Of a DNA stretch of 34,600 bases, positions 17,376 through 25,288 are shown in pieces; position 1 is the first letter of the stretch; the number at the start of each line of letters is the position of its first letter. Below the pieces are notes generated by a model that saw only the letters and a program-made list of their open reading frames with translations, did no database searches and had not been told where the DNA came from. The DNA comes from Rhodoferax sp. (GTDB lineage: Bacteria; Pseudomonadota; Gammaproteobacteria; Burkholderiales; Burkholderiaceae_C): assembly GCA_030645355.1 (NCBI GenBank), contig JAUSNJ010000001.1, positions 1 to 34,600 on the forward strand, in the 5' to 3' direction. Made by a program: the position numbers and the translations under genes.

Positions 17376-19637
17376 ATGAAAAAAGTAGTAACGGTGACAC
17401 TGGGTTCGTCCAAGCAGGACTTTGAATTCCAGACAGAATTTCTGGGCCAGTCTTTTTCGGTGCGCCGCATGGGCGCTGACCAGGACACCGGCAAGGCCTG
17501 GGAGCTGATGCGCCGCCAGCAGGCCACTGCCGACGCCATTGGCCTGGGTGAGATCAGCGACCACTACCACGTGGGCCTGCGCACCGTCGTCAACAAGGAA
17601 ACCCAGCGCCTGACCAATGTCGTGACCCGCGTGCCTGTGACCACCGGCGCCACGCTGCGCCGCCTGTTGCAGGTGCGTGCGGTGCGTTACGTGCAAAAGG
17701 AGCTGGGGCACTACTTCAACAACAACCTGGTGCTGTTTCTCTCGGGCATGCGCAACTACGACATGGCCGTGGCCATGTCCGACTACACCAAGAACCTGAG
17801 CTTTGCCGACGCGCTGTTCCAGACCGGCGCACCCACGATGTTGGGCTCGTTGGAGCAGCTGGAGCTGTACGCCAAGGGCAGCAATTTCATGCTGTCGGGC
17901 AAGACCGGCCAGATGCTCGAAGGCGCGATGTCGGGCCTGAAGAACAAGTTTGTCGCGGACGTGGTGGTCAAGTCCCACGTCATCGTAGGCACCTTCGCCG
18001 AAATCAAGGCCGTGGGCAATGCCACCAACCTGGAAGGCAAGACCATCATCACCTCGGCGGTGGATGACCAGCGCATGGAGTTTTTCACAAAGTGCAAGGT
18101 CAACCTGGTGATCGACGTCTCGCCCAAGCTGTTCCCCGAAGTGGTGGGCATCAACACCCTCGAGGCCATGATCCTGGCCGCGCTGGAGAAGCCGCAAGAA
18201 GAAGTCTCCGATGACGACTTCGACGAAATCCTGACCGAGCTGGACATCAAACCCCGCCTGCTGCATCCCACCGGCAAGTTCCGCAACATCCGCCGCTTTG
18301 CGTTTGTCATCCACCCGCTGAGCCAGAACTACATCAAGAACGCCTTCCCCATCCCCAAGTCCACGCCCAAGTTCGTCATGGACAAGGTCGAGACGCTGGC
18401 GGCCCACATGCCGCCCATGGTGTATTGCAAGATGAGCAACATCGTCTCGCCCACCGGCGCCGAGGCCGAAGGCTGGCTGATCTCGGTCGGCGGTACGCCC
18501 AAGGAGATGCTGACGCGCAGCCCCGAGTTCACCTACCGCCGCCTGCTGCAGGCCTCCAAGATCGCCGAGAAGATGGGCGCGCAGATCATGGGCCTGGGCG
18601 CCTTCACCAAGGTGGTCGGCGACGCCGGCGTGACCGTGGCGCGACGCTCCAGCCTACCCATCACCACCGGCAACAGCTACTCGGCATCCGGCGCCCTGTG
18701 GGCCGCGGCCGACGCCATGCGCCGCATGGGCCTGGTGCACATCAACAAGCACAACAAGAAGGTTGCCGCCAAGACCATGGTGATCGGCGCCTCGGGCTCC
18801 ATCGGCTCGGTCAGTGCACGCCTGTTGGCCATGTCGTTTGACGAGGTCTACCTGGCCGGGCGCACGCTCAGCAAGCTGGACGAACTCAAAGCCTCCATCC
18901 TGAAGGAAACACCGGATGCCAAGGTCTTCACCACCATCGACTACAACGAGTTGCTGGCCGACATGGACATGATCGTCACCTCCACGTCCGGCGCGGGCAA
19001 GGAGATTCTGGACATCATGCGGGTCAAGCCCGGCTGCGTCATCACCGACGTCGCGCGTCCGCTGGACCTGCCAGCCTCCGACGTGGCCAAGCGGCCCGAC
19101 GTGCTGGTCATTGAGTCCGGCGAGATTGACCTGCCGACCAAGGTCAAGGGGCTCAAGAGCATTGGCCTGCCACCCAACGTCATCTACGCCTGCCTGGCCG
19201 AAACCATCGTGCTGGCGCTGGAAGGCCGCTTTGAAGTGTTCACCGTGGGCCGCGACACCGAGTGGGAAAAGGTCAAGGAGATCTACAAGCTGGGCCTCAA
19301 GCACGGCATGAAGCTGGCGGCCATCTCTGGCGTCAACGGCGTGTTCTCGGACGAAGACATCGCCAAGGTCGTGGCGCGGGCCAAGAAGGCGCGGTTGACC
19401 TGGAAAGATGGCGCCGCAACCAAGGGCAGCAAGCCCGTGGCCGCGAAGACTCCGGTAGCCAAAGCGCCCGTCAAAGCCCCGGCCAAACCAGCGACCAAAC
19501 CAGTTGCCAAGGCAGCTGCCAAGAAGGCCGTCGCCCCCGCGAAAAAAGCCGCAGTCGTCAAGGCAGTTGCCAAAAAGGCGCCCGCGAAGAAGGCCGCAGC
19601 AAAACCTGTGGCGGTGAAGAAGAAGGCCGTAGCCTGA
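17376..19637 (+). CDS. Two-part dehydrogenase: N-terminal unknown domain plus acyl-ACP-reductase-like domain and histone-like tail
   Basis: A 753-residue protein; ATG 17376 has AGGAG at 17365-17369, 6 bases upstream. Residues 1-270 (VTVTLGSSKQDFEFQTEFLG onward) recall proteins annotated quinate 5-dehydrogenase, but I cannot assign a reaction. An acidic linker (about 272-290, EEVSDDDFDEILTELD) follows. From about 305 to 675 it resembles cyanobacterial acyl-ACP reductase (COG5322): FAFVIHPLS, LGAFTKVVGDAG, LPITTGNSYSA, dinucleotide motif GASGSIGS near 471, and YACLAETIVLALEG, where Cys606 aligns with the acyl-thioester cysteine of that enzyme (context ACFAEAILLEFEG). Residues about 680-753 are a Lys/Ala/Pro repeat tail like histone H1 or phasin PhaF. 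Likely role: reduction of acyl-ACP or acyl-CoA to aldehyde, feeding the alcohol dehydrogenase upstream. Family similarity is clear; substrate is inferred. Confidence 0.75.
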   Translation: MKKVVTVTLGSSKQDFEFQTEFLGQSFSVRRMGADQDTGKAWELMRRQQATADAIGLGEISDHYHVGLRTVVNKETQRLTNVVTRVPVTTGATLRRLLQVRAVRYVQKELGHYFNNNLVLFLSGMRNYDMAVAMSDYTKNLSFADALFQTGAPTMLGSLEQLELYAKGSNFMLSGKTGQMLEGAMSGLKNKFVADVVVKSHVIVGTFAEIKAVGNATNLEGKTIITSAVDDQRMEFFTKCKVNLVIDVSPKLFPEVVGINTLEAMILAALEKPQEEVSDDDFDEILTELDIKPRLLHPTGKFRNIRRFAFVIHPLSQNYIKNAFPIPKSTPKFVMDKVETLAAHMPPMVYCKMSNIVSPTGAEAEGWLISVGGTPKEMLTRSPEFTYRRLLQASKIAEKMGAQIMGLGAFTKVVGDAGVTVARRSSLPITTGNSYSASGALWAAADAMRRMGLVHINKHNKKVAAKTMVIGASGSIGSVSARLLAMSFDEVYLAGRTLSKLDELKASILKETPDAKVFTTIDYNELLADMDMIVTSTSGAGKEILDIMRVKPGCVITDVARPLDLPASDVAKRPDVLVIESGEIDLPTKVKGLKSIGLPPNVIYACLAETIVLALEGRFEVFTVGRDTEWEKVKEIYKLGLKHGMKLAAISGVNGVFSDEDIAKVVARAKKARLTWKDGAATKGSKPVAAKTPVAKAPVKAPAKPATKPVAKAAAKKAVAPAKKAAVVKAVAKKAPAKKAAAKPVAVKKKAVA

Positions 19638-19638
19638 T

Positions 19639-20814
19639 TTGAACCGCAACCTCTGGCTCCTGGCCCTGTGCCAGGGCCTCTTACTCACCAACAACGTCGC
19701 CTTCATTGCCATCAACGGCCTGGTGGGCTTGAGCCTGGCACCGTTTGCGTGGATGGCCACACTGCCCGTCATGGGCTATGTCGTGGGCGGCGCTTTAAGC
19801 ACGCCGCTGGTGGCCCGCACGCAATCGCGCTATGGGCGGCGCACCTCGTTTCAGATCGGCCTGGCCGTGGCTTTCGCCTCGGTCTGTGCCGCGGCGTGGG
19901 CCGTGGCCGACAAGAATTTCTGGTTGCTGGTGGCAGCCACCGTCGTTGCGGGCTACTACAGCGCCAATGGCCAGCTGTACCGCTTTGCCGCCGCGGAGCT
20001 GGTGCCAGTGCCGCAACGCGAACGCGCCGTGTCGCTGGTGCTGGCCGGTGGCCTGCTGGGTGCCATTGCGGGGCCCAACCTGGCCGCGCGCTCGCGCAGC
20101 CTGCTGGACGTGCCGTTTGCCGGCGCCTACGTGGTGCTGGCCGGTGTCGCCCTGCTGGCCATGGTGTTGATGGCCTTTGTCCGCTTCCCGCCGCACGTCA
20201 GCGCCTCGGCCGGTGCGAGTAGTGGCCGGCCGCTATCGGAAATCATGCGCCAACCGGTCTTCGTGGTGGCCTGCATCAGCGCGGCCCTGGGCTATGGCGT
20301 CATGAACCTGTTGATGGCGGCCACCCCGCTGGCCATGCAGCAGTGCGGGCTGTCGTTTGACGACGCGGCGCTGGTGCTGGAGTGGCACGTGATCGGCATG
20401 TTTGCGCCGGGATTTTTTACCGGCAGCTGGATCAAGCGCTTTGGCGCGCTGCCGGTCATGGGCGTTGGCGTGGCGCTGAACCTGGCCTGCATCGCCATCG
20501 CGCTGTCGGGCGTGGAATTGCACCAGTTCGGCATCGCGCTGTTCCTGCTGGGCGTCGGCTGGAACCTGCTGTTCACCGGCAGCACCACACTGTCTATGGC
20601 GGCCTACCGCCCCGAGGAAAAAGACCGGGCACAGGCAGCCATCAATTTCTGCGTGTTCGCCGTGATGGCATTCACGTCATTCGCGTCGGGTGCACTCATC
20701 ACCACCCAAGGCTGGACCTTGTTGAACTGGGGCTCCCTGGTGCCCGTGGGCTTGACCGCGCTGGCATTGGTGTGGCTGGGCAGCAAATCACGCCCAGGTG
20801 TTGTGCGCGGATAG
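19639..20814 (+). CDS. Major facilitator superfamily transporter
   Basis: A 391-residue integral membrane protein with about 12 hydrophobic segments. The loop after the second helix has the MFS motif-A-like RTQSRYGRRTSFQIG. The frame opens at TTG 19639, one base after the stop of the acyl-reductase-like gene, and its first helix (LWLLALCQGLLLTNNVAFIAI) begins straight away, so TTG is probably the true start with translation coupled to the gene before. The AAGAAGAAGG in the end of that gene may serve as ribosome site. It belongs to the general sugar/drug MFS group (YfcJ- or YbjJ-like); the substrate cannot be read from sequence. Its place in the operon might mean export of a lipid-derived product. 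Confidence 0.85.
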   Translation: MNRNLWLLALCQGLLLTNNVAFIAINGLVGLSLAPFAWMATLPVMGYVVGGALSTPLVARTQSRYGRRTSFQIGLAVAFASVCAAAWAVADKNFWLLVAATVVAGYYSANGQLYRFAAAELVPVPQRERAVSLVLAGGLLGAIAGPNLAARSRSLLDVPFAGAYVVLAGVALLAMVLMAFVRFPPHVSASAGASSGRPLSEIMRQPVFVVACISAALGYGVMNLLMAATPLAMQQCGLSFDDAALVLEWHVIGMFAPGFFTGSWIKRFGALPVMGVGVALNLACIAIALSGVELHQFGIALFLLGVGWNLLFTGSTTLSMAAYRPEEKDRAQAAINFCVFAVMAFTSFASGALITTQGWTLLNWGSLVPVGLTALALVWLGSKSRPGVVRG

Positions 20815-20839
20815 TCTCGTAGGCCGGCTGAGTTTCCGA

Positions 20840-21544
20840 CTACTCCGAAACAGTCGAACCATTCGGGTTGACTGACCCACTACGGCAGACCACAGTTCGG
20901 AACACTTCAACTTCGGTCGCGATTTCTCTGGCTGGGCGTTTCTGCTTCTGGGTCTCCTTGCCCTTTACCAGTACAAAATCTCTGGCCCAACGATAGTGTT
21001 CGTCGTAGTAACGAACATGAAAGGCTATGTCCGGACAAGAGAGCGAGAGAGTCTTAAGGATTGGTTTGGGATAAGTGCCCGCAGTGACGAAGCTTATCGC
21101 CACGCGTTCGTGCTCCTGAGAGACGCGAACCTCGTCTGCATTCCACTTGGTTCCCCAGTGTTCTGAACACCAGCCACACCAGTCTCCATGGCCGTACTTG
21201 GCAACATTCTCGTAATAGGCGCGCGCTGGCAACAGGTACATGTCGGCGCAGTCGAACGACTGTAAACACTTGATGACCTGCTCCCGAGACTCCAGCGGGA
21301 AGGGGAATCCGAACTCCTGAGCTGGTGCCTTGAACATCCATCGCGCCGACTCAAGCCTCCAATCACCGTAGAGGGCTGCGTAACCTGTCTCGACCGCACT
21401 GCTGGACTCAATCTGCAGTTCTGATGGCATCGGGTCAATGGTGTTGAAGTCAAAGGTACCGGCTACAAGATGCTTGGTGCTGAAGGCCGTCAGCGCATCT
21501 GTGGGACCCGAGAGTTCAATCAGGGAAGTGACGTAGTCCGCCAT
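20840..21544 (-). CDS. Hypothetical protein with Api92/YubB ferredoxin-like domain
   Basis: A 234-residue protein from ATG 21544 (a GTG at 21571 is also possible; neither has a ribosome site). The middle segment YGHGDWCGWCSEHWGTKWNADEV matches the WY.W...NWGTKW signature of the DUF1281/YubB and Api92-like family, found mainly on plasmids, phages and integrated elements; its function is unknown. The gene is visibly less GC-rich than its neighbours, stands alone, converges with the MFS gene at a 25-base gap, and has a dispersed repeat upstream of it. It looks acquired. No transposase or integrase is nearby. Confidence 0.75.
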   Translation of the reverse strand: MADYVTSLIELSGPTDALTAFSTKHLVAGTFDFNTIDPMPSELQIESSSAVETGYAALYGDWRLESARWMFKAPAQEFGFPFPLESREQVIKCLQSFDCADMYLLPARAYYENVAKYGHGDWCGWCSEHWGTKWNADEVRVSQEHERVAISFVTAGTYPKPILKTLSLSCPDIAFHVRYYDEHYRWARDFVLVKGKETQKQKRPAREIATEVEVFRTVVCRSGSVNPNGSTVSE

Positions 21545-21667
21545 GGTGTTGGTGCGATTGTGTGGACTCACGAGGTTGCAAAAAAACTATGGCGAATGTC
21601 ACGGCAGCTGGAGTTTTGAGTGCGCCCCAAACCCTGCCGCCACCACCTCACCGCAACCGCGCAATCA

Positions 21668-21718
21668 TCAAAATTGATAGCAAACAATCCAAATTCCACG
21701 AGGGCTAGAGGCAGATTT
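21668..21718 (+). repeat. Dispersed GCTAT-N7-ATAGC repeat, intergenic copy
   Basis: ATCAAAATTGATAGC, 20-base spacer, GGGCTA (21702-21707) inside ACGAGGGCTA, and a GGCAGATTT end. The left GCTAT arm is lost. It lies in the 177-base gap between the Api92-like gene and the lipase gene, next to the lipase stop codon. The gap otherwise holds only an A-rich run near 21580-21587 and nothing I can name. Confidence 0.65.
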
Positions 21719-21721
21719 CAT

Positions 21722-22564
21722 TCAGAACCGCGCATCCAGCCAGCGCTTCAGCTCGGCAAACACCGGCGCGGCGTCCAGTTCGTTGAAGATCTCGTGGTAC
21801 AGGTCGTCAAAGCACTTGGCTGTCACCACCTGCTGGGGTGCAGCCGCTGCGAAGTCACGGCTGCCCTGCGCATTGAGCAGGTGGTCGTCTCCGGCGTACA
21901 GTAGGAGCGTGGGCACCTTCCACTGGGGTGCCAGGGCCAGGGTTTGCGGGCCGGCCTGTGCGATGAAGCGGGCCAATCGCGCCGAGATGCGGTCGTGCAC
22001 CAGTGGATCGTTGCGGTAGGCGGCGACCACGGCCGGATCGTGCGAAATGTATTGCGGCTGGACGCCGTTACCCACGCGCAGATTGGGCGCGACCTTGGGT
22101 AGCACAGCGACCAGCAACTTCTGGAAACTGTTCATGCCCGCGTTCAGCGCCGGTGACGACATGACCAGGCCATCCACCGGCCGGATGCCCAGCGACACGA
22201 AGCGGCCGGCGACCAGGCCGCCCATGCTGTGACCCAGCACGATCAACGGCATCTGCTTACTCATGCGGGCACGGGTGCTGTCCACAATGTCGGCCAGATC
22301 GTCGAGCAGACGCGTGTCGGTGGGCAGGCTACCACGGGCGCCGCCGGACTCGCCGTGGCCGCACTGGTCGTAGCCGCGCACCGCAAACCCCCATTCATTG
22401 AGCTGGCGCGCCACGTGCTCGTAGCGCCCGGCATGTTCCCCCAGACCATGGACCAGCACCACGACACCCCGCAGGGGCACGCCGGGCTCCAGCGGCCAGT
22501 CCTGGATGACGACGTTGTCGCCATCGCTGGCAACAAAGGTGGAGAGTGTGGATTCCGCAGTCAT
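21722..22564 (-). CDS. Alpha/beta hydrolase, monoacylglycerol-lipase-like
   Basis: A 280-residue hydrolase of the serine aminopeptidase S33 / Hydrolase_4 type. Oxyanion segment VHGLGEHAGRY, nucleophile elbow GHSMGG (Ser113), acid Asp226 in YAGDDHLL and His257 in DLYHEIFNE give a full catalytic triad. The VHGLGEHAGRY and YDQCGHGESGG segments are typical of bacterial monoglyceride lipases and lysophospholipases, so the likely substrate is a monoacylglycerol or similar ester. There is no signal peptide, so it is cytoplasmic. It follows the M20 peptidase gene by 8 bases and is co-transcribed with it. Confidence 0.88.
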   Translation of the reverse strand: MTAESTLSTFVASDGDNVVIQDWPLEPGVPLRGVVVLVHGLGEHAGRYEHVARQLNEWGFAVRGYDQCGHGESGGARGSLPTDTRLLDDLADIVDSTRARMSKQMPLIVLGHSMGGLVAGRFVSLGIRPVDGLVMSSPALNAGMNSFQKLLVAVLPKVAPNLRVGNGVQPQYISHDPAVVAAYRNDPLVHDRISARLARFIAQAGPQTLALAPQWKVPTLLLYAGDDHLLNAQGSRDFAAAAPQQVVTAKCFDDLYHEIFNELDAAPVFAELKRWLDARF

Positions 22565-22572
22565 GCTTCGGT

Positions 22573-24033
22573 TCAGGGAAACTGGGCGATGACGTGGGCC
22601 ACCGCCGCGGTCAGCTTCTTGGCATAGGGAATGTGCAGAAACTCATTCGGCCCATGGGCATTGCTCTTGGGGCCGAGCACGCCGCACACCATCATCTGCG
22701 CGGCCGGAAAGCCCTTGGACAGCATGTTCATCAGCGGGATGGTGCCGCCCTGGCCCACATAGCCACAGGGTGCGCCAAAGTGGGTCTGCGACGCCGCGTT
22801 CAGCGCGTCTTCAAACCACGACGCAGTGTCGGGCGCGTTCCAGCCGGTGGCGCTGGACAGGCCTTCGAACGTCACCCTGGCCTGGTAGGGCGCGTTGTCT
22901 TCCAGCAAGGTCTTCAGCTCCTGCACGGCAGCGGCGGCTTCCACCAGCGGTGGCAGGCGCAGGGACAGCTTGAAGGCGGTGTAGGGGCGCAGCACATTGC
23001 CGGCGTTTTTCATCTCGGGGAAACCATCGGCGCCGGTCACGCTGAGCGTGGGCAGCCAGGTGCGGTTCAGCAAGGCCTGCAGCGGGTCAGTGGTGGTGGG
23101 CAGCGCAAAGGCGGTGGCGCCGCCGCAGTCGTAATGGGCCCACGGGAAACGCTTGTAGATTTCGTCGCCCAGGATGGCGGCCGTAGCCTTGGCCTGGCTA
23201 AGCCGGTCGGCCGGCACCTCGCAGTGGAAGCTGGCCGGCAGCAGGCGCCCGGTGGCGCTGTCTTCCAGACGGTCCAGCACCTGGCGCATGATGCGAAAGC
23301 TCGATGGCACCAGGCCCGACGCATCACCCGAGTGCACGCCTTCGGTCAAAATTTCCACCTTCAGCACGCCACTGGCCATGCCGCGCAGGCTGTTGGTCAG
23401 CCACAGCTGGTCGTAGTTGCCGGCACCGGAATCCAGGCAGACCACCAGTGCCACCTCGCCCAGGCGCGTCTTCAGCACGTCGATGTAGGGCAGCAGGTCG
23501 TAGGAGCCGCTTTCTTCACAGCTTTCGATCAGGCCGACGATGCGCGGATGCGGCACGTTCTGGGTCTTCAGGGTCTGGATGGCGGCTATTGCCGCGTAGG
23601 CCGCATAGCCATCGTCGGCACCGCCGCGCCCATACAGCTTGCCGTCGTCAATCTTCGGCGTCCACGGCCCCAGGTCGTTGCGCCAGCCCGAAAACTCAGG
23701 CTGCTTGTCCAGGTGGCCGTACATCAGCACGGTCTGCGTGGAGCCGAGCTTGGTGGCCGGCACCTCAAAGAACAGCACCGGGGTGCGCCCGGGCAGGCGC
23801 ACCACTTCCAGCACCAGCCCCGTCACTTTCTGGGCCTCGATCCAGGCCGCGGTGTTGCGCACCACGGTGTCGAGGTAGCCGTTGGCGGCCCAGTCGGCAT
23901 CGAACATCGGCGACTTGGCGGGGATTCGGATGTAGTCCTGCAACTGGGGCACGATCTGGTCGTCCCACAGCGTGCTGACCTGGCTCAGGGTGTGTGCCGC
24001 ATTGAGCACGGATGGGGGGATACGGGCATTCAC
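22573..24033 (-). CDS. M20-family metallopeptidase (dipeptidase-like)
   Basis: A zinc-dependent exopeptidase or aminoacylase-type hydrolase, 486 residues from GTG 24033. That start is chosen because AGGAGA (minus strand, 24044-24039) stands 5 bases before it; the frame is open further up to 24171 but without a ribosome site and across the divergent promoter. Metal and catalytic motifs are in order: YGHLDKQPE (His, Asp), GRGGADDGYA (bridging Asp), ESCEESGS (catalytic Glu and Glu ligand), CLDSGAG (Asp ligand), NEFLHIPY near the C-terminus (His ligand). A dimerisation domain is inserted at about 230-380. It resembles carnosinase-type M20 dipeptidases. It is upstream of the lipase-like gene and divergent from the Bug binding protein; the substrate is unknown. 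Confidence 0.9.
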   Translation of the reverse strand: MNARIPPSVLNAAHTLSQVSTLWDDQIVPQLQDYIRIPAKSPMFDADWAANGYLDTVVRNTAAWIEAQKVTGLVLEVVRLPGRTPVLFFEVPATKLGSTQTVLMYGHLDKQPEFSGWRNDLGPWTPKIDDGKLYGRGGADDGYAAYAAIAAIQTLKTQNVPHPRIVGLIESCEESGSYDLLPYIDVLKTRLGEVALVVCLDSGAGNYDQLWLTNSLRGMASGVLKVEILTEGVHSGDASGLVPSSFRIMRQVLDRLEDSATGRLLPASFHCEVPADRLSQAKATAAILGDEIYKRFPWAHYDCGGATAFALPTTTDPLQALLNRTWLPTLSVTGADGFPEMKNAGNVLRPYTAFKLSLRLPPLVEAAAAVQELKTLLEDNAPYQARVTFEGLSSATGWNAPDTASWFEDALNAASQTHFGAPCGYVGQGGTIPLMNMLSKGFPAAQMMVCGVLGPKSNAHGPNEFLHIPYAKKLTAAVAHVIAQFP

Positions 24034-24112
24034 GGGTTTCTCCTGCAGCATGCCATGCCATGGTGGCAAGCAAAGCGCCATCATGCCACGGCTTGGGCCG
24101 GCATGTACCCGG

Positions 24113-24141
24113 TTGGGCAGGCCGCAAAAGCTTGCTACAGT
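24113..24141 (+). promoter_or_regulatory. Candidate sigma-70 promoter for the Bug binding-protein gene
   Basis: TTGGGC (24113-24118), 17-base spacer, TACAGT (24136-24141), in the gap between divergent M20 and Bug genes. Both boxes are four of six matches to consensus and the spacing is ideal. The transcript would begin about 23 bases before the Bug start codon. Confidence 0.45.
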
Positions 24142-24170
24142 GGTGATTACTTTTTCACTGGAGTCCTCCA

Positions 24171-25169
24171 ATGGTTATTGCACTGTCCCGGCACCATTTC
24201 ACCAAAGTAACCCGTAGGCTGGCGCTCAGCGCGGCCGTCGCGGCCCTGTGCCTGGGCAGCCTGGCACAGGCGCAGACCGGCACCGTCAAACTCATGGTGG
24301 GTTTCCCGCCCGGCGGTGGCACCGATGCCATTGCCCGCACGCTGGCCGACAAGCTCAAAGACCAGTTGGGCGTACCGGTGGTGGTGGAGAACAAGGCCGG
24401 CGCTGGCGGCCAGATCGCGGCGCAGACGCTGAAGGCCGCAGTGGCGGACGGCACCACGCTGTTTCTGTCGCACGACCACACCATCTCCATCCTGCCCCTG
24501 GTGGTGAAGAACCCCGGTTTCGAACCGGCACGCGACTTTGTCGCCGTGGGCGGTTTTGCCACCTTCGTCAACGCCCTGGCGGTGTCGGGCGGCACCCCCG
24601 CCAAGTCCGTGGCCGAGTATGTAGCCTGGGTGCGCAGCCAGGGCGCGGGCAAGGGCACGGTCGGTGTGCCGGCACCGGCCTCGGTGCCTGAATTCCTGGT
24701 CAAGATGGTGGGCCAGAAATACCAGCTGGACCTGCAGTCCGCACCCTACCGGGGCAGCGCGCCCATGATGGGCGACATGCTGGGCAACCAGATTGCAGCT
24801 GGAACCGGATCGATTCCGGACTTCATTGAAAACCACAAGGCCGGCAAGATCCGTGTCGTCGCCGTCATGGGCAGCGCGCGCCAGGCCATCCTGCCCGATG
24901 TGCCGACCTTCGCCGAGCTGGGGCTCGCCGGGTTTGAGGACCTGCCGTACTACGGCATTTTTGCCCCTGCGGGCACACCACCGGCCACCATTGAAAAGCT
25001 CACCGCCGCACTGGCCAATGTCGTGGCACTGCCGGACGTGCGCGAACGCCTGACCGCCATGGGCCTGAGCGTGGGTTACATGACACCGCAACAGCTGACA
25101 GCCCGCGAGCAGGCCTACAGCCAGTCGTGGTCACGCATCATCAAAGCCACTGGATTTGTGCCGCAGTAG
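24171..25169 (+). CDS. Bug-family (tripartite tricarboxylate transporter type) periplasmic binding protein
   Basis: A 332-residue solute receptor of the Bug/TctC family, very expanded in Burkholderiales. The start at 24171 has GGAG at 24160-24163. The signal peptide covers about residues 1-35 (RRLALSAAVAALCLG, cleavage near AQA-QT). The mature start KLMVGFPPGGGTDAIART is the family signature and forms part of the ligand pocket that holds a carboxylate; DKLKDQLGVPVVVENKAGAGG is also typical. No TctA/TctB membrane genes are near, so it is an orphan receptor that either uses a distant transporter or serves in sensing. Ligand unknown; family members bind dicarboxylates, amino acids or aromatic acids. 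Confidence 0.93.
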   Translation: MVIALSRHHFTKVTRRLALSAAVAALCLGSLAQAQTGTVKLMVGFPPGGGTDAIARTLADKLKDQLGVPVVVENKAGAGGQIAAQTLKAAVADGTTLFLSHDHTISILPLVVKNPGFEPARDFVAVGGFATFVNALAVSGGTPAKSVAEYVAWVRSQGAGKGTVGVPAPASVPEFLVKMVGQKYQLDLQSAPYRGSAPMMGDMLGNQIAAGTGSIPDFIENHKAGKIRVVAVMGSARQAILPDVPTFAELGLAGFEDLPYYGIFAPAGTPPATIEKLTAALANVVALPDVRERLTAMGLSVGYMTPQQLTAREQAYSQSWSRIIKATGFVPQ

Positions 25170-25170
25170 G

Positions 25171-25281
25171 GTGGTAAGCCCCCACGCTTGCCACTGCCCC
25201 GGCATCGGCTTGCAAAGCCGAGGACGCAAGTGATGCGCTACCCCCCGAAGGGGCCGCATTTTGCCTTGGGGCGGCCCGGCG
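25171..25281 (+). repeat. Second dispersed repeat family, copy A
   Basis: GTGGT, GCCCCCACGCTTGCC, TGCGCTACCCCCCGAAGGGG and TTGGGGCGGCCCGGCG blocks in order, starting two bases after the Bug stop codon and ending 8 bases before the wax synthase stop codon on the other strand. The same blocks occur at 34206-34286. This copy has about 35 extra bases in the middle, including a CGGCTTTGCAAGCCG-like hairpin. The GC-rich hairpins may serve as a terminator between the two convergent genes. Confidence 0.75.
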
Positions 25282-25288
25282 GCAAAAC

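Noticed and set aside
16746..18407. A 553-codon open frame on the minus strand across the alcohol dehydrogenase and reductase-like genes
   Set aside because: It is antisense to two well-supported genes and to their ribosome site, with no recognisable motif.
19413..19634. Tandem GCC/AAG-rich DNA that could pass for a repeat array
   Set aside because: It is in-frame low-complexity coding sequence for the Lys/Ala/Pro tail; units are irregular with no spacers, so not CRISPR or a satellite.
24034..24171. Upstream extension of the M20 peptidase to 24171
   Set aside because: It would cross the divergent promoter and reach the Bug start codon, has no ribosome site, and the residues lack family similarity; GTG 24033 has a good site.
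22546..24210. A 554-codon open frame on the plus strand opposite the M20 peptidase
   Set aside because: Antisense artefact of high GC. The minus strand has all M20 metal-site motifs in order.
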